From the NCBI GenBank assembly GCA_033961575.1, contig CM066741.1, positions 2,795,715 through 2,859,714 on the forward strand: a stretch of 64,000 nt of DNA, in the 5' to 3' direction. Both the position numbers and the translations under genes were made by a program. The stretch comes from Aselliscus stoliczkanus (Eukaryota > Chordata > Mammalia > Chiroptera > Hipposideridae). Below, one piece after another: positions 1 through 13,727 of the stretch. The notes under the pieces were generated by a model. The model made no database searches. It saw nothing but the letters and a program-made list of their open reading frames with translations, and was not told where the DNA came from. The number at the start of each line of letters is the position of its first letter. Within the stretch, counting starts at the first letter, position 1.

Positions 1-790
1 GGTTGCTGGGTCATATGCTGCTAGTTCTATTCTTAATTTTTTGAGAAACCTCCCTACTGTTTTTCATAGTGGCTTTACCCATTTGCAATCCCACCAGCAG
101 TGCGCAAGGGTTCCCTTTTCTCCACATCCTCGCCGACACTTATTTGTTGATTTATTGAAGATGGCCATTCTGACGGGAGTGAGGTGGTATCTCATTGTGG
201 TTTTAATTTTACATTTCTCTGATGATTAGTGATGTTGAGTATCTTTTCATATACCTGTTGGCCATTTATATGTCCTCTTTAGAGAAATGTCTGTTCAGGT
301 CCTTTGCCCATTTTTTAATTGGATTGTTGTTTTTTTGGTGTTGAAGTGTATAGTTTTTATAAATTTTGAGTATTAACTCCTTATTGGATGTACCATTGGC
401 GACTATCTTCTCCCATTCAGTAGGCTGTCTTTTCGTTTTGTTGGTGGTTTCCTTTGCTGTGCAAAAACTTTTTAGTTTGATGTAGTCCCATTTGTTTATT
501 TTTTCTTTGTTTCCCTTGTCTGAGGAGACATATCAGCAAAAATATTACTAAGGGTAGTGTTGGAGAGTTTACTGCCTGTGTTTTCTTCTAGGAGTTTTAT
601 GGTTTCGGATCTTACATTTAAGTATTTAATCCATTTTGAATTTATTCTTGTATATAGAGTAAGAAGGTGGCCCGGTTTCATTTTTTGCATGTATTTGTCC
701 AGTTTTCTCAGCACCATTTATTGAATAGACTATCTTTACCCCCCCCCCCCATTGTATATCCTTGACTCCTTTGTCATCAATTAATTGACC
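1..790 (-). mobile_element. LINE-1 fragment (3' part of ORF2), reverse orientation
   Basis: Read on the minus strand this is the C-terminal part of L1 ORF2. A 73-codon open stretch at 496-717 has the typical L1 segment ending [11 protein letters not shown], with the [11 protein letters not shown] motif before it. It is broken into short frames, so it is inactive. A (C)n run sits at about 740-750. The insertion continues to the left of the window. Confidence 0.85.
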
Positions 791-844
791 ATATAGGTTT
801 TATTTCAGTCAGCCAACAAATAACTATTGAGCTCTTCCTACCTG

Positions 845-1290
845 CTCAACACTGCAGTGTATTAGTTTGCTTTGCTGCATAACTAACCACCCACAACTTA
901 CAAGCTTAAAACAGCAACCGTTTACTTGGCTCACAATTCCCTGGGTTGGCAAACTGGGCTGGGCTCAGCTGAGTGGTTCTTCTGTCTCCTCAGGGCTCAC
1001 TCATGGGACTGCGTCCACTGGCAGTCTGTGGCCGCAGTCACTTGCATGGGGGTTGCTTCCTGTTGTCTGGGGCAACGGGGGTAGCTGGGCCCCATGTCTG
1101 TCATCTTGGGTTTACTCACACGGTGGTGGCCATAGATGCCCAACACCAGCAGGAGTGGAAGCGCCAAGGCCTTTTGATGTGAAAGCTCTGAATTTTCCCA
1201 GTCACATTTGCCACAGTCTGTTGGCCAAAGTAGGACACAGAGCCAGATCCCAGGGATGTGAAAATAGGCTCCACCTCTGGCTACAATGAG
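845..1290. repeat. Old mammalian interspersed repeat, family not named
   Basis: The stretch resembles the widespread repeat that starts with a 'attagtttgct' head and has a 'ttaaaacagcaac' block, followed by a 'gctgggctcagctgagtggttcttctg' type body. A diverged relative lies at 20745-21200. I do not recall the family name with certainty. From 1290 to about 1660 I see nothing recognisable. Confidence 0.5.
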
Positions 1291-1659
1291 CTGCAAATAC
1301 TGTGGCCATTTTTGTAATCCACCATATACAGTGAAGACCATCATCATACGGCTGCCATTATGGAAACTCTGGCCTGGTGGTCACAGTAGAGGTTTGTCCC
1401 TCGAGCAAATTCTGAAGGTTTGTTGTTGCTGCCTTGAGGGCCTGAACAAGAGAATGAAACCGTCTCATTAACTTCTAATTTAAAGCAAGGAAAAGCCCTC
1501 TGCATGTGAATAGGTTCATTATTAACATGCTTCTTATTAACATAACTTATTAACGTAACTTCTTATCTCAGACCAGTAACATTTTCTGTCATGCCCGAGA
1601 TAAGGAAAGACAGGGAGATCTCTCTTTCCTTCTCCTCCCTAATGGTTCTGAACACTGAC

Positions 1660-1812
1660 TGCTCATTAGAAGCATTAAAACTGCAAATCCCCGACTCTAC
1701 CCCAGATCAGTTGTATGTGAATCTCTGGGCGGTTAGAACCTTGGCATTGGATTTTCCAAAGTAAGTCCCGCAGGTGATTCTAAAGTGCAGCCAAGATTGA
1801 GAACCACTGCTC
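1660..1812 (+). repeat. MER5A-like hAT-Charlie fragment
   Basis: The right end contains 'gattctaaagtgcagccaag' followed by 'ttgagaaccactg', which is the classic MER5A terminus. It is an old non-autonomous hAT element. The following 250 bases up to exon 1 contain only the acceptor region. Confidence 0.6.
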
Positions 1813-2065
1813 TAGCCAGATTTCTTTCAACCATATTAAACTCACATATACTAGCTTTCATTCTTTCTCTTGCTCCAGAGTCAAAACCATCTCCACCCTA
1901 CATGCCCCAGATGAAAAACGGTGATGGGAGTGGGCCTTAGAGAAGCCCCTAGAACAGAGCTGGGCTTCACTGGGGTGTCCTCTACCTGTTGGGGTGTCAC
2001 CCATCTTGTTGGGAAAGAAGTTCCCAGAAAGACTGCAGTTGCCATCTTCCTTTGCTTTGAAATAG

Positions 2066-2267
2066 GTTCTTCTTCCTGTCAAATGATGAGCTGCTGGAGA
2101 TCTTGTCAGAGACCAAGGACCCCCTCCGAGTACAGCCACACTTGAAGAAGTGCTTTGAAGGGATTGCCAAGCTGGAGTTCACGGACAGCCTGGAGATCGT
2201 GGGCATGATCAGCTCGGAAAAAGAAACCGTTCCATTCCAAGAGAAAATCTACCCCGCTGAAGCCAAA
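2066..2267 (+). CDS. DNAH3: DNAH3 exon 1 of window: linker, [13 protein letters not shown] segment
   Basis: The acceptor is tttgaaatag and the donor is gtaact. The first base completes a split codon; residues 1-67 follow and the exon ends on a codon boundary. [13 protein letters not shown] followed by [12 protein letters not shown] is the hallmark of the dynein linker near its C-terminal half, which swings across the ring in the power stroke. The preceding exon is not in the window, so the intron upstream exceeds 2 kb. Confidence 0.95.
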
Positions 2268-4324
2268 GTAACTTCTCTTACCCGTGTTTGGTTCTTTTCT
2301 CCCTAACGGAGCAGAACAGAGAGAGGCAGAGAGCACACTGGCTAGCATTTAGACTGGAGTGCCAGATTGGCTGGGTGTGGAACCCATGGGCTACGCAGCT
2401 TAATGACTGGGCGACTTTAGGAAGTTACTCAGGCTTTCAGAGTGCAGTGTGCCCACCTCTAAGATGGGGCTTTTCTGCTATCCACGTGGCATGCTAAATT
2501 TGTGGGAGGATTTCAACCAAACGTGATGTGGAGGCAGTAGCAGGAAACAGATCCAAACAATGGATGCTGTTCAGGTTTCCGTGAGCAGAACTCAGTTCAA
2601 AGTGATCCGCTCAAACAGCTTCCTGGGGCCAGATTTTCATACATGCGTCCTTCTAGAGTGAGTGCAACGTAAATGATTGCCGCTTTTTCTGGACATGACA
2701 GTACCCTCATGGAACTAACAAGCACTTTCAGCCTCGCTTTGCTGAATGGTTTTGCCACCTACACATATAAGTTGGAGTCAGGTCACCAACCACACATCTG
2801 CTAGCTCGTGGGCACCTGACTTCGATGCTACAGTCACCTGACATTCCAAAACTGGATAATTTGCTGCACATTTGAATTACCTGTAGTGCTTGAAAAGAAA
2901 TCCCAGTGCCCAGGTGCATTCCGTACCAATTATGTCTGGGAGAGGGAGTTGGGCATCCATAGTTTTTACCGATCTCTAGATAATTCCAGGGCACAGCAGA
3001 GTTTGGGAACCATGGGAATAGTGGGAAAAAAATTAGAACTGTTCATCAGACATGTGCAGTTTATTTTATTACCTGAAATATTAATGTTTCATTTACCTCC
3101 CAGGAAGCTGTTTGTTTCAATGACATGAAAGGAGTGCTTGTGGAAACTCCCCTCTTGCCCCTTTGACCAGACATACCCTTCCTAGAATACAGTAAATAAA
3201 TGTAAAACATTTATTATCGGACTGGGCCGACTGTGGCTGCCTGTCTGTCTCACCTGCAGGGCATGGTGGAGAAGTGGCTCCGGCAGGTGGAGCAGGTGAT
3301 GCTCACGAGCTTGCGGGAAGTGATTAGACTTGGGCTTGAAGCATACGTGCAGGTAAGAGAGCCGGGGCATACATCCAGGTAAGAGAGCCGGGGCGTACGT
3401 CCAGGTAAGAGAGATAGGACTCCATGCCAGGATGTTGGTGTTACAGCAGGGACCTCAGGAGAAGGTTAAACGGGTCGGTTCTGACCACCACTCTGTCTTC
3501 TACCAGAAACCCACCCTCATCCTGCTGGTAGGACCTGACCCCACTCTGCCTGTCTCCCCTTTCCCTGTGAGTCCCGGCGCAGTGTACAGATTTCAGGTGA
3601 AATGTCTGCAGTTAGAAGAAGATGACACAAGAGAAGGAGGTTAGCCCGAAGCCTCTGGTTGCTACTGGCCAGTCCTTTCTAGGAAATGAATTGATGGCAC
3701 GGGGTGTGTTCAGAGCCCCATTCAATGAAGCATTCCTCCCCGGGCTTTTCATTTACAGGACATGCCCTGAATGGCACAACTCATTCAGCCCAAAGCTTTA
3801 GCGGAACCAGGTAGGATAGAAGGCCAAAGAACAAAGAACCTGTGGCAGTCTCTCTTTAGCCTGCTCTGAACTCGTAAAAGAATATTCCATTAACACCTTG
3901 TCACCTGTCCAACTCAGTGGTATTTGCATTGTAGATCAAAGGCCAATTCTTGCCCTATGTTTTATTATAAATCAAAATTGAAGGAAAAATGGCTGCCTGT
4001 GTGGAATTGTTTCATGCAAGGGTCTGCATACTGCTCTGTAAAGGCCAGATAGAAAACAGTTTCAGCTATTGGGGTCACATACTTTTTCTCTTGGTGATGA
4101 AAAAGAGACCATGGATGATGTGTAAACGGGGTATGGCTGTGTTGCCATACACCTTTATTTACAAAAACATGCATGGTCAAGTTTGCCCAAGGGCCTTCGT
4201 TTGCCTGATCTGTAGTTAAATAAAAAGTAGAGGGTTGGGCCAGCCGAGTGGCGCAGTGGTTAAGCGCTGGCTTGGGAAGCCAGCAGCCCCGGTTTGGGTC
4301 CCACATATGAGGGCCAGTGACACT

Positions 4325-4356
<32 letters not shown>

Positions 4357-7300
4357 GAGGGTTGGGTGGGGTGGGGGGCTGGCCGAATGGCTCAGTGGGT
4401 TAAGAGCTGGCTCAAGAGTGCGAGCTAAGCTCTGAGCAACAGCAGTTCGATGCCCAGCCCGAGCTGAGCAGACGCTGAGCTGCCAGCTGGTGGCAGGATG
4501 GCTCGGCTAATAAAAAACAAAAAAACAAAACAACAAAAAGTAGAGTGGGGAAAAAGGGAGTGGGGCATGACTAAGAAAATTGTGTGGTGTCACACCGCAA
4601 TATTGTGTAGCCATTTAAAAGAATAGTCTGAACACTTTCTGTACACCACCTTGATTATAACTGTATAACATCCCTTGATGGGAGCATGAAAAAAACATTA
4701 AGTTGATGAAATTGTTGGTGATTTTTTTCTTTCTCATGAAATTCAGGGAGGAAGACTGGGGCTGGGTAAGGATTTTGTTTGTGTTGAGGGGGTGTGGGGG
4801 TGGGGATCACTGTTTTAAGTCGTCAGTTTAAATCGTAGAAGATGAAGTCACCCTACAGCACGCCCCACTGCACTCCCCCAGGTGCCTCGTGATCAGTGGG
4901 TCTTACAGTGGCCTGGCCAAGTGGTCATCTGTGTCTCCTCCATCTTTTGGACCCAGGAGGTGTGCCAAGCCTTGGTGGAAAAGACCCTGCCGGTAAGTGA
5001 ACCCCTCGAAGTTTGCCGAGGAGTTTCAAGCTCCATTAGGATTTGAATGACATACAGAGTAGCTATATTTTCTAAAGAAAAAAATAAGCATGGCTTATTC
5101 CACCCCATGGCATCACAGAAGCCAGGGTTGTCATGGGGACAGTGGGACTGAGGATTTGGCCTTGGGGACAGTGGGACTGAGGATTTGGCCTTGGGGCTGT
5201 CCAGGAGTTTTACAAGAGCAAGAACTCTCATCATCCTTCCCCGCCAGGAATCCTAGGTTGCCGAATTCTGAGCTTTATCAGCCTTTGCTTCCAGGGGTCA
5301 GCCTGACAGAATTTCCAACAACCGATGTTCTTTTGTGCTTTTTTTTAAATTCATTCTTATTTTTTTTAAACTCTTTATTTTGAAATAATTTCAGGCTTAC
5401 AAATAATGTTCGCAAAAATAATATAAAGAATTCCCATACGGCCTTTATCCACAGTCTGCCAATATTAACATCTTACATAACCACAGTACAGTTATCCAAA
5501 ACAGGAAACCAACATTGGTGCAAGATAGAATCCTGCTATCTAATCTGTAGACCTTTACATTGGCTAATCTCAGTGCGGCCAGCTGCCCGCCCATACTTTT
5601 TGTCTGGCGCAGGTACATGTTCACGGGCATTTCGTTTTCACATCCCCTGTGTCTCCTTCAATCTGAAAACGTTTCAGGCTTTTTTTCTTTGTTACTGTAT
5701 AATTTATATACAGTAAGATTCGCCCTTCTTAGTGTATGGTTCTGAGCTTTGACAAACACACACATTTGGGTAACCCCCCAAATTCCCTCATGCGCTTTGT
5801 AATCGCCCCCTTTCCCTGACTCTGAGTCTCTGGAAACTGCCCATGTGGTTGCTGCTCCTATCGTTTTGTCCTTTCCACAGCCATGAAAATAAAATCATAC
5901 AGTATCTAGTCTTTCAAATTAGGCTTCTTTCAGTTAGCATAATACAGTCGAAAGTTGTCTAGAAGTTAGTGACTGTGGCTGAGGGATGGGGTCTTGAGGG
6001 CTGCCATCCAGGAGCCTGGCTTGGGCCATGGGGCGGGCGCCATTCCCCAAGAAGGGATCCGTGGAAGAGAACCCAGTTTCACCAGTTGCCCCCCCTGTGC
6101 CCCTGCCAGGATTTCCTGAGAAAGAGCAATGACCAGATCGCACAGATTGTCCAGCTGGTGCGAGGGAGGCTGAGCAGCGGGGCGCGCCTCACCCTCGGGG
6201 CCCTCACGGTCATTGACGTCCATGGTGAGCATCGGGGCTGCCCCGGCGTGACTGAGTGTCCAGAGACAGCGCCCGGCTTGTCCCTCGCTCCCTTCCCCTG
6301 CACAGAGGGATTCAGGGTTCCCTGTCCCACTGGGGAGGGGCTTGTCCAGCTGAGAGTAAGCTGAGGGGTAAGGAGAGAAGCCAGCGCTTCTGGGAATGTC
6401 CATCTTGGGGTTCCCCTCCCATCCCACCTTCTGTCCAGGAACCGCCCCGGCTGGGCTGTTACTGAGACCGTGATGAGTGGCCACAGCCGTGTCTGAGGTT
6501 CACCCCAAGGTTAACACTTGGAGTGGTTTCCTTCCGCTGACCAGAGCTCGAGGGGCCAAGCTTTGTGCTAAATTCTTGACATACATGATGTCATCCTTAG
6601 CTGCATGTCTCAGCTGAAGAACCTGAGGCTTAGAGAGGCAGATCACTTGCCCAGAGGCACACAGCTAGTAAGTAGCAGAGGCTCTTCTGTCATTTGAACT
6701 TATGTCGGTCTGATTGCAAACCCAAGAGACTGGGCAGTGACGCAGGGAACAGGTGGGTGGGAGATGATGCCTTCCAGCTCTTCCTTTTAAAAAAAGAGGA
6801 GGAGGCAGAACTGGGGTCTTTATGTAAAACAAACCACCCTCATGCCCTCACGCTGTCATCACCAAGGAAACGGGCTGGACCAGGCTGGTTGCCTGGGAAC
6901 AGGGTGCCTCTTGCTCACACACCCAGCTCCCTGCTGGCATTTCTTGGCAACCTAGTTTCCTCACGGTTGATGTTCATTTCAATCTGATTTCATTTGGATA
7001 GACTAATATAAAATCCCAGAGAGTGAAGGGGGTGCGTGGGCTTCATGGGGCCGCGTATCCAGCTGCGGAGAGTAATACACGCAGGGTACCCCGGAGGGGC
7101 TGGGTTCACAGACCACACACGCAACAGAGTGTAGGCATCCCCAGCTCTGTCCTGTGAGGTTTACCTTCCTCTTGGGTTGCTCACGCAAACCCTTACTCTT
7201 GCTACCACTCCGGGGGTTCTCTCCAGAACCTCCAAGGGAATTAAGTTCTCACGGAAGAGCTGTGGTGTAATCTTGAAGGCCCCTTATCTGCAGGGTTTGG

Positions 7301-10300
7301 GGTTTTACTGTGATAAGACTTGTCTTTTGTCTTTCCGGATATGTCTTTGCAAAGTTATGTTTCTGAGATCCTAATCTCTAGCGGCTGTACTCAGTAGCCC
7401 TTGGCCTGTGACTCGCCTGAAAAATAGTGAGTGATTCTCATAAGCCAGTGTCTGTGCTTCACCTTCAGGGCGCCCCTCACTATCAGAAAATTAAATGAGG
7501 CCGACTGTCCTATGAGGAAACCTGGACATGTATCTCGCAGCTGGTTTCTCAGGCCCCCAGATGGAAAGAGTGCATCTAACCATGACTCCCGGGCCCCCTC
7601 CCTTGCTAACCACATCAGGCAGGCTGACTGTTCTCCTAGGGTATCTGAGAAGCCTGGAGCGGGCCCAGAAGGGTCGTGATGGGAATAAGACAGCACTTGG
7701 GGTAACTACATATTGCAAAGCACCCCCAAGAGTTCTGCAATGATAGCAGCAGCTAATACTTATATATGCCAGGCACAGGTCTATCTGTCTGTCTGTCTCT
7801 ACCTACCTAGCAACCTACCTACATCTGTGTATATGAGTATGTGATTATATGTAGATATTTACATATCTACATGTACATGAATGTGTATATATACACACAT
7901 ACCAGGGGTGCCCCAAAAATGTATACACATGACTTGTATTCATCTTTTGTTATCAGTATGTATTGAATATTACAATGTTAATACAGTTTTTTCCTTTCTT
8001 AAAATGTGTGTACATTTTTCTGGCACCCTCTGTATATTCACTTAATCCTCATTATAACCCCATAAGGTACGTACTATCCACATTTTACAGGTCACACCGC
8101 TGAAGGACCAAGAGGTTGAATAACTTGCCCCAAGTCAGAGAGCTAGTTACTGGCAGACCCAGGGTTGGCACCCAGGCAGCCTGATTTCAGAGCACACCCT
8201 TTTCCTGCCTCTGCGGTACTTGGTCTGACTGCCGACAGCGCCTCAGACTCTGCCTGGCTCCTTGGAGAAGCAAAGATCAGCTTCTCAAAGGAAATGCTGC
8301 CTGCAGGTTGCGGGTGGACAAGGAGGGCCGCTGAGCCTAGAACTGAGGAGTGGGGGGTGGTGCTGAGGGCTCTGCCCGTGTGTCTCTGCCTGCGTCCCAT
8401 CAGCTCGCGACGTGGTGGCCAAGTTGTCTGGGGACGGCGTGTGTGACCTGAACGACTTCCAGTGGCTGTCCCAGCTGCGCTACTACTGGGAGGCCAAGGA
8501 CGTGCACGTGCAGATGATCACGACGGAGGCGCTGTATGGCTACGAGTACCTGGGCAACTCGCCCCGCCTGGTCCTCACGCCGCTCACGGACCGCTGCTAC
8601 AGGTGTGACGGGAGGACGCCAGGGGCCAAGCCTGCTGGGCACAGAGCTCAGGGGCGTCGGAGCCGGCTCCCTTTCCCTTCTCCCCCAGAGCCTCCGAGTT
8701 TCCCGTTCCGCCCTTACTCCCTCTGGTCCCACAGAGGGGCCCGCAAAGTGGGCCTTAGGCCAGAAAGGAAAGCCCAGCCAGAGTCCTACTGCAAATTAGG
8801 GGCCTCAAGAGTGGTGCCTGTCCTTGGAAACGGCCAGTTCTTAAGGAGAAAGCTCTCCAATGGCAGAATCAACATGGTGCCCGGAGATCCCAGGCCAAGA
8901 GATAGCAAAGGGGCCCCGGGGAAGGACCCCGGCAGCGAGGCCCTGAGCTCTGCCAGCAGCCTGATGAAGGGCTGCGGCCACTCTGTGCCTGGCACGGAAG
9001 GTGCTCCGCCACTGTCCTCGGAATTCCTAACCTTAGAAATCTGGATTTGGTGAACTGCTGAATTTTATGATGCTTAGATTTTCTTTGATTTTGTATATCC
9101 CTTACAGTGAAACTTTTTTTTTTTTTGAGGGCAGTGTCACTGGCCCTCATATGTGGGACCCGAACCAGGGCCGCTGGCATCCCAAACCAGCTCCTAACCA
9201 CCGTGACACTCAGCTGGCCTGCATTTTTTTAGTTATAAAGATGATGCTTGAGTATTTGCTCCTTTCAACATCCTCAGTCACTTGTTTCCTATGCTATTCA
9301 TTCTTTCATTCATTCCACTCATTATTCACCAGCCATTTCTTGAACCTTCCTGTGTACTATGTATGACCTCCGGGGACCCTCAATCTAATGGGGTGAGGGG
9401 GAGAAACATACTCAGGTAGTGTGTTCACTGAAATTGGAGAGGCTCATGCAGGGAGCTGTGGAACTGCAGGTACCACATCATTTATTTCTAACATCTGTCT
9501 TGTCCCTGCCACGTGCCAGGCACTGGGTTAGTTTGCTCGGGCTGTGAAACTCAATTAAGTACGAGTTCTGAACTCCAAAGTTCATGATCTAGTGGGAGAA
9601 ATACATTGATTTTCACCATTAGCATTGGTGGTCTTTGTAAGGTGGGATTTATGAGGATTTTTTGATTTGTGTATGTATGTATGCATTCATTTTTCTTTAG
9701 AATCATTCATTCAGACAAACGTTTATGGGTGCTACCCACGCACCAGGCACTGTGCCAGCTTCTGAAGCTGCAATGCTGAGTAAAACAGATTTTTTTTTTT
9801 TTTTTTTTACAATGGTGGTCATATAATCAGGGAAAAAATTTAAACTATTTGTGTGAGTCAACACAAAATAAACCAAAGCCAGTCTCTTTCCTGTGTCTCA
9901 GGGCTCAGGCACTGAGTTCTTATTTCCTTTTCCTTAGGACCCTGATGGGGGCTTTGAAGCTGAATCTTGGGGGAGCTCCCGAGGGCCCAGCCGGGACAGG
10001 CAAGACAGAAACCACCAAAGATCTGGCCAAAGCTTTAGCCAAGCAGGTAGCGAAATGCCGTCCATTCCCCACCCCCGCCTGTCCCTCCCTGGACCCCTGT
10101 CCAGAGAGGTCAGCATGAAGTTCAAGGTGGGGTAGTAGAACAGGCAGCGTGGGGCTCTGCCACCCCCCGCCCCGTTTCATGGGCAGCGTGACTCAGATGT
10201 GAGGGAACTCATCCTGAAGGGCACCCGCATCCCCCCCCTCTCTCTAGTGTGTGGTCTTCAATTGCTCAGACGGCCTGGATTACAAAGCCATGGGGAAGTT

Positions 10301-13300
10301 CTTCAAGGGACTGGCCCAGGCTGGCGCATGGGCCTGCTTTGATGAGTTCAACAGGATTGAGGTAACCCTGCTTCTGGGGTCCCGAGGGGTTAGACTAGCA
10401 GGGGCTTTTCTACGGGCCCCTGGCTCCTCAGCGACAGGGCCTGCTGTCTCTTCTGTATCTCGCACAGAATAGGTACTCAGTGAACCAAACAAAAACAGCC
10501 CCAGTTATACAATGCATATTTTAAACACACATGAACCCTCTCGTATTCATTCTTTCACTAGCTCATTCCAAACTTTATTGAGCAGCTACTATGTCATCAG
10601 ATACTCACAACGGTGAGTAATAAATGGTTTCTAGGCTCTTACAGCCTAACAAAGAGAAATAAAAATTAAATGAAACACACAGAATATGGTAGATGTTTAC
10701 CATAGGAATACAAAAGAGGCCTCACAGAAGAGGGGGTGATTAATTCTATTTGGGTGGGGAATTGAGATCAGGAAAGGTACACATGCAATTCAAACCAATA
10801 AACAGCGTTCAAGTATGTATTATGGGTCAAGCATGATGCTGGAGCAAAGATAAAATACTAGGGAAACCACAAACACACACACACCCCAATTTCCTTTTTC
10901 TTTGCCCAAACCCCACATTGTGCTCCTCATTTTCAATGTGAAGGCCTGGTTCTCAGGTGACGTGAAGGGGACCTGGGCGGAGTGGGGTGGGTGGCTGCCA
11001 TCAGCCCGCCGCTGTCACCGCAGGTAGAGGTGCTGTCCGTGGTGGCCCAGCAGATTCTCAGCATCCAACAAGCCATCATCCGGAAGCTGAAGGTGTTCAC
11101 CTTTGAAGGCACCGAGCTCTCTCTGAACCCAACCTGCGCCGTCTTCATCACCATGAACCCTGGGTATGCTGGCAGGGCGGAGCTGCCTGACAACCTCAAG
11201 GTAAACATCTGGGTACACGGATGCCGGGTGCACCAAAGGCGTGGAAACCGCTGGGCGTCACAGAGGAGCCACATAGTGGGGCCAGGTGACATCGTGCAGC
11301 TGTGAGAAGTAAGAGTGGAGTGTTGATGGCAGTAAGATGGCACTTGGCCCCAGAGCAAGGTCTCATGGGATGGGTGCCGGGGAAGATATATATTAGGTTG
11401 TTGGCAAAGTCATGACACATTTTCGCAACGAAAACCGTACAAAAAACATGTCACAACTTTTCCGACCACCCAATACAAAGGCAAATAGGAATGACGACAA
11501 GTCTGGTGCCCCCGGGCCGGACCACACGCCCTCTCCTTTGTAACTAAGCTGTGTAGCCCATCACAGAGCTGACATGAGAGCATGTTTGTCCCGTGCCTCC
11601 TGCTGAGCTGGCCTGAGCTGCAGCCACAGCTGCGCCTGGTGGGAGAAGGAAAGTGCCAGTAAAGGACAGAAAGAGCCAACCAGGCCACCCCCAAGGGAGT
11701 AGGCTCCACCCACCTCAGCACGCCAAAGGCAGGACAGGTGGGCGTCCTCCTGTGGGAAGAGCCCCCAGCACCCCGACTGCATGAAAGGAGCCACTACAGG
11801 GAGACTTCCAGGCTGCCTCTTTACTGCTTTCAGTCCCAGTTACTGCTCCATCCCATTGAGTGAAAGGCACACAGGAGAGAGAGCCCGCCAAAGCCACACT
11901 CACTGACGAGTGCAGTAAGTCCTCCCTGGACGTCATCCGTGGATCCTGCGACCTTACGCGAAACGCCATGTGATGAAACCCGTATTACCATAGGCTACTT
12001 GATTGATATAAACAAGAGTTAGGTCCCGCTGGCATCTCTTCAGCGTTATGACGAAATGATGTTGAACAAAACGACGTTCCAGAGGCCCCGTGATCCTCCA
12101 CTTGCTCATTCTGGTTGGCGCCCTGGGATCTTATCCAGACACATCGCGCCTCCGCCTCCCTGGGAATGGAAACACCAGGGAGAGTCCTTAAGGGTGGCTC
12201 TTCCCTCCGGGCCCACGCACGTCGGCGAGGCCTTGTACCCACGTGTCTCATTGTTACCACCCAGTGGTGGTAACAGCCCCCGTATCCCTGCCACCCAACA
12301 ACCACGTTAGTCCTGCCCAAGCCGCTCCCCTGAGACGGTGCAGCACCGTACAGGGGCCCAGGGGCTGGAGTCGGGGAGCCCCAAGCCGCTCCCCTGAGAC
12401 GGTGCAGCACAGTACAGAGCCCCAGGGGCTGGAGTCGGGGAGCCCCAAGCCGCTCCCCTGAGACGGTGCAGCACCGTACAGAGCCCCAGGGGCTGGTGTC
12501 GGGGAGCCTGGGTTCTAGTCCCAGCTCCTCCGCTCACTGCATGACTCGGGCGAGTCACTTCTCTAAGATTTAAGGTGATAATCACAGCAGCTGATGTTTA
12601 TTGAGCGCCCACCATGTGCTGCACACTTTTTGAAGCACCTCCACTACGTGGTGTCATTTGTTCCCGTAACTATGAGAAGGGGCCAGTGGTCAGTCCATTC
12701 AGAGACGGAAGAACCGGAGTCTAGAGGGGTTACTTGACTTGTCCACAGCTAGTTGGTAACAGAACAAAGACTCAGATGGAGATCGCTTGGACGTCGGGGT
12801 TCTTCCAATACGTGTTGGCCCTGCGTTCCTCGTTGCTTTTGTTGTCCATGCAGAACACGGGAAAGCTTCGGGAGTTGGATGGTGCGCCTGTGGCCTCGGA
12901 GAACGAGGTTGCAGGACAGCAGCACCTAGAGCTGTGCACACAGCCGTGGAGGGACCCCGTGGGCAGGTCAGTGGAGCAGTGGACCTGTCCAGGATGGACA
13001 GAATGATCTCTGCACTGACTTGCTCTCCGGCCCACCTTTCTGTGACTCTCTCTGCAGTGGCCTCAGTGACCACCTGCTGCCTCCTGGTAAGAAGCTGTGC
13101 CTCCCGCCGTGCTCAGCTCCCGAATGGCTGTCTCTTTTCCAGGCCTTGTTCCGGACAGTGGCCATGATGGTGCCAGATTACGCCCTCATCGGAGAGATCT
13201 CTCTCTATTCTATGGGGTTTCTGGACTCCAGAAGGTATGTTACTTTTGGTTTTTCAGTGGGTCCGAAAGTCCCTTCATGTGTGGTGGATTCAAGATGGAT

Positions 13301-13685
13301 TTCCCATTGGAAGAAAGGAGAGAAATTGAGAAATAGGCTTCTGTTGACACGTTGACCTGACCTCACCTAGCCCTGGTGTTGGTCCTGACCTATCCCTGAC
13401 TGGGAAGTGACCCAGGTTCCTGAGAAAAGGCCTCGTTTTTCTTTTTGTACACCTGGATTTCTTCTGAAGAAAGCAGCCGCTCACTTCCTGACTACTGCTC
13501 ACTCTAACACACACGTGTGCACACACACACACATTCCTGAATGGCTGAAGGCAAGACTGACACATACGAATTATCCCAAGATTGAAGGAGAAATGTTAAC
13601 ATAATTTAGAATTAACATTGTTATCAATATAACATTTATTTACTTCAACAGGGTTCTCTCTCATTTCAGTATTACCCAGTTTTCC

Positions 13686-13727
<42 letters not shown>

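Noticed and set aside
496..717. Functional L1 ORF2
   Set aside because: Only a short C-terminal fragment is open and the flanking frames are broken.
8603..9053. Open frame that continues past exon 5
   Set aside because: The dynein match stops exactly at the GT donor (8603), and exon 6 continues the protein in phase.
12307..12585. Protein-like repeats from the 64-bp minisatellite, or a CRISPR-like array
   Set aside because: The units are directly adjacent without spacers, and 64 is not a multiple of three. This is a mammalian minisatellite.
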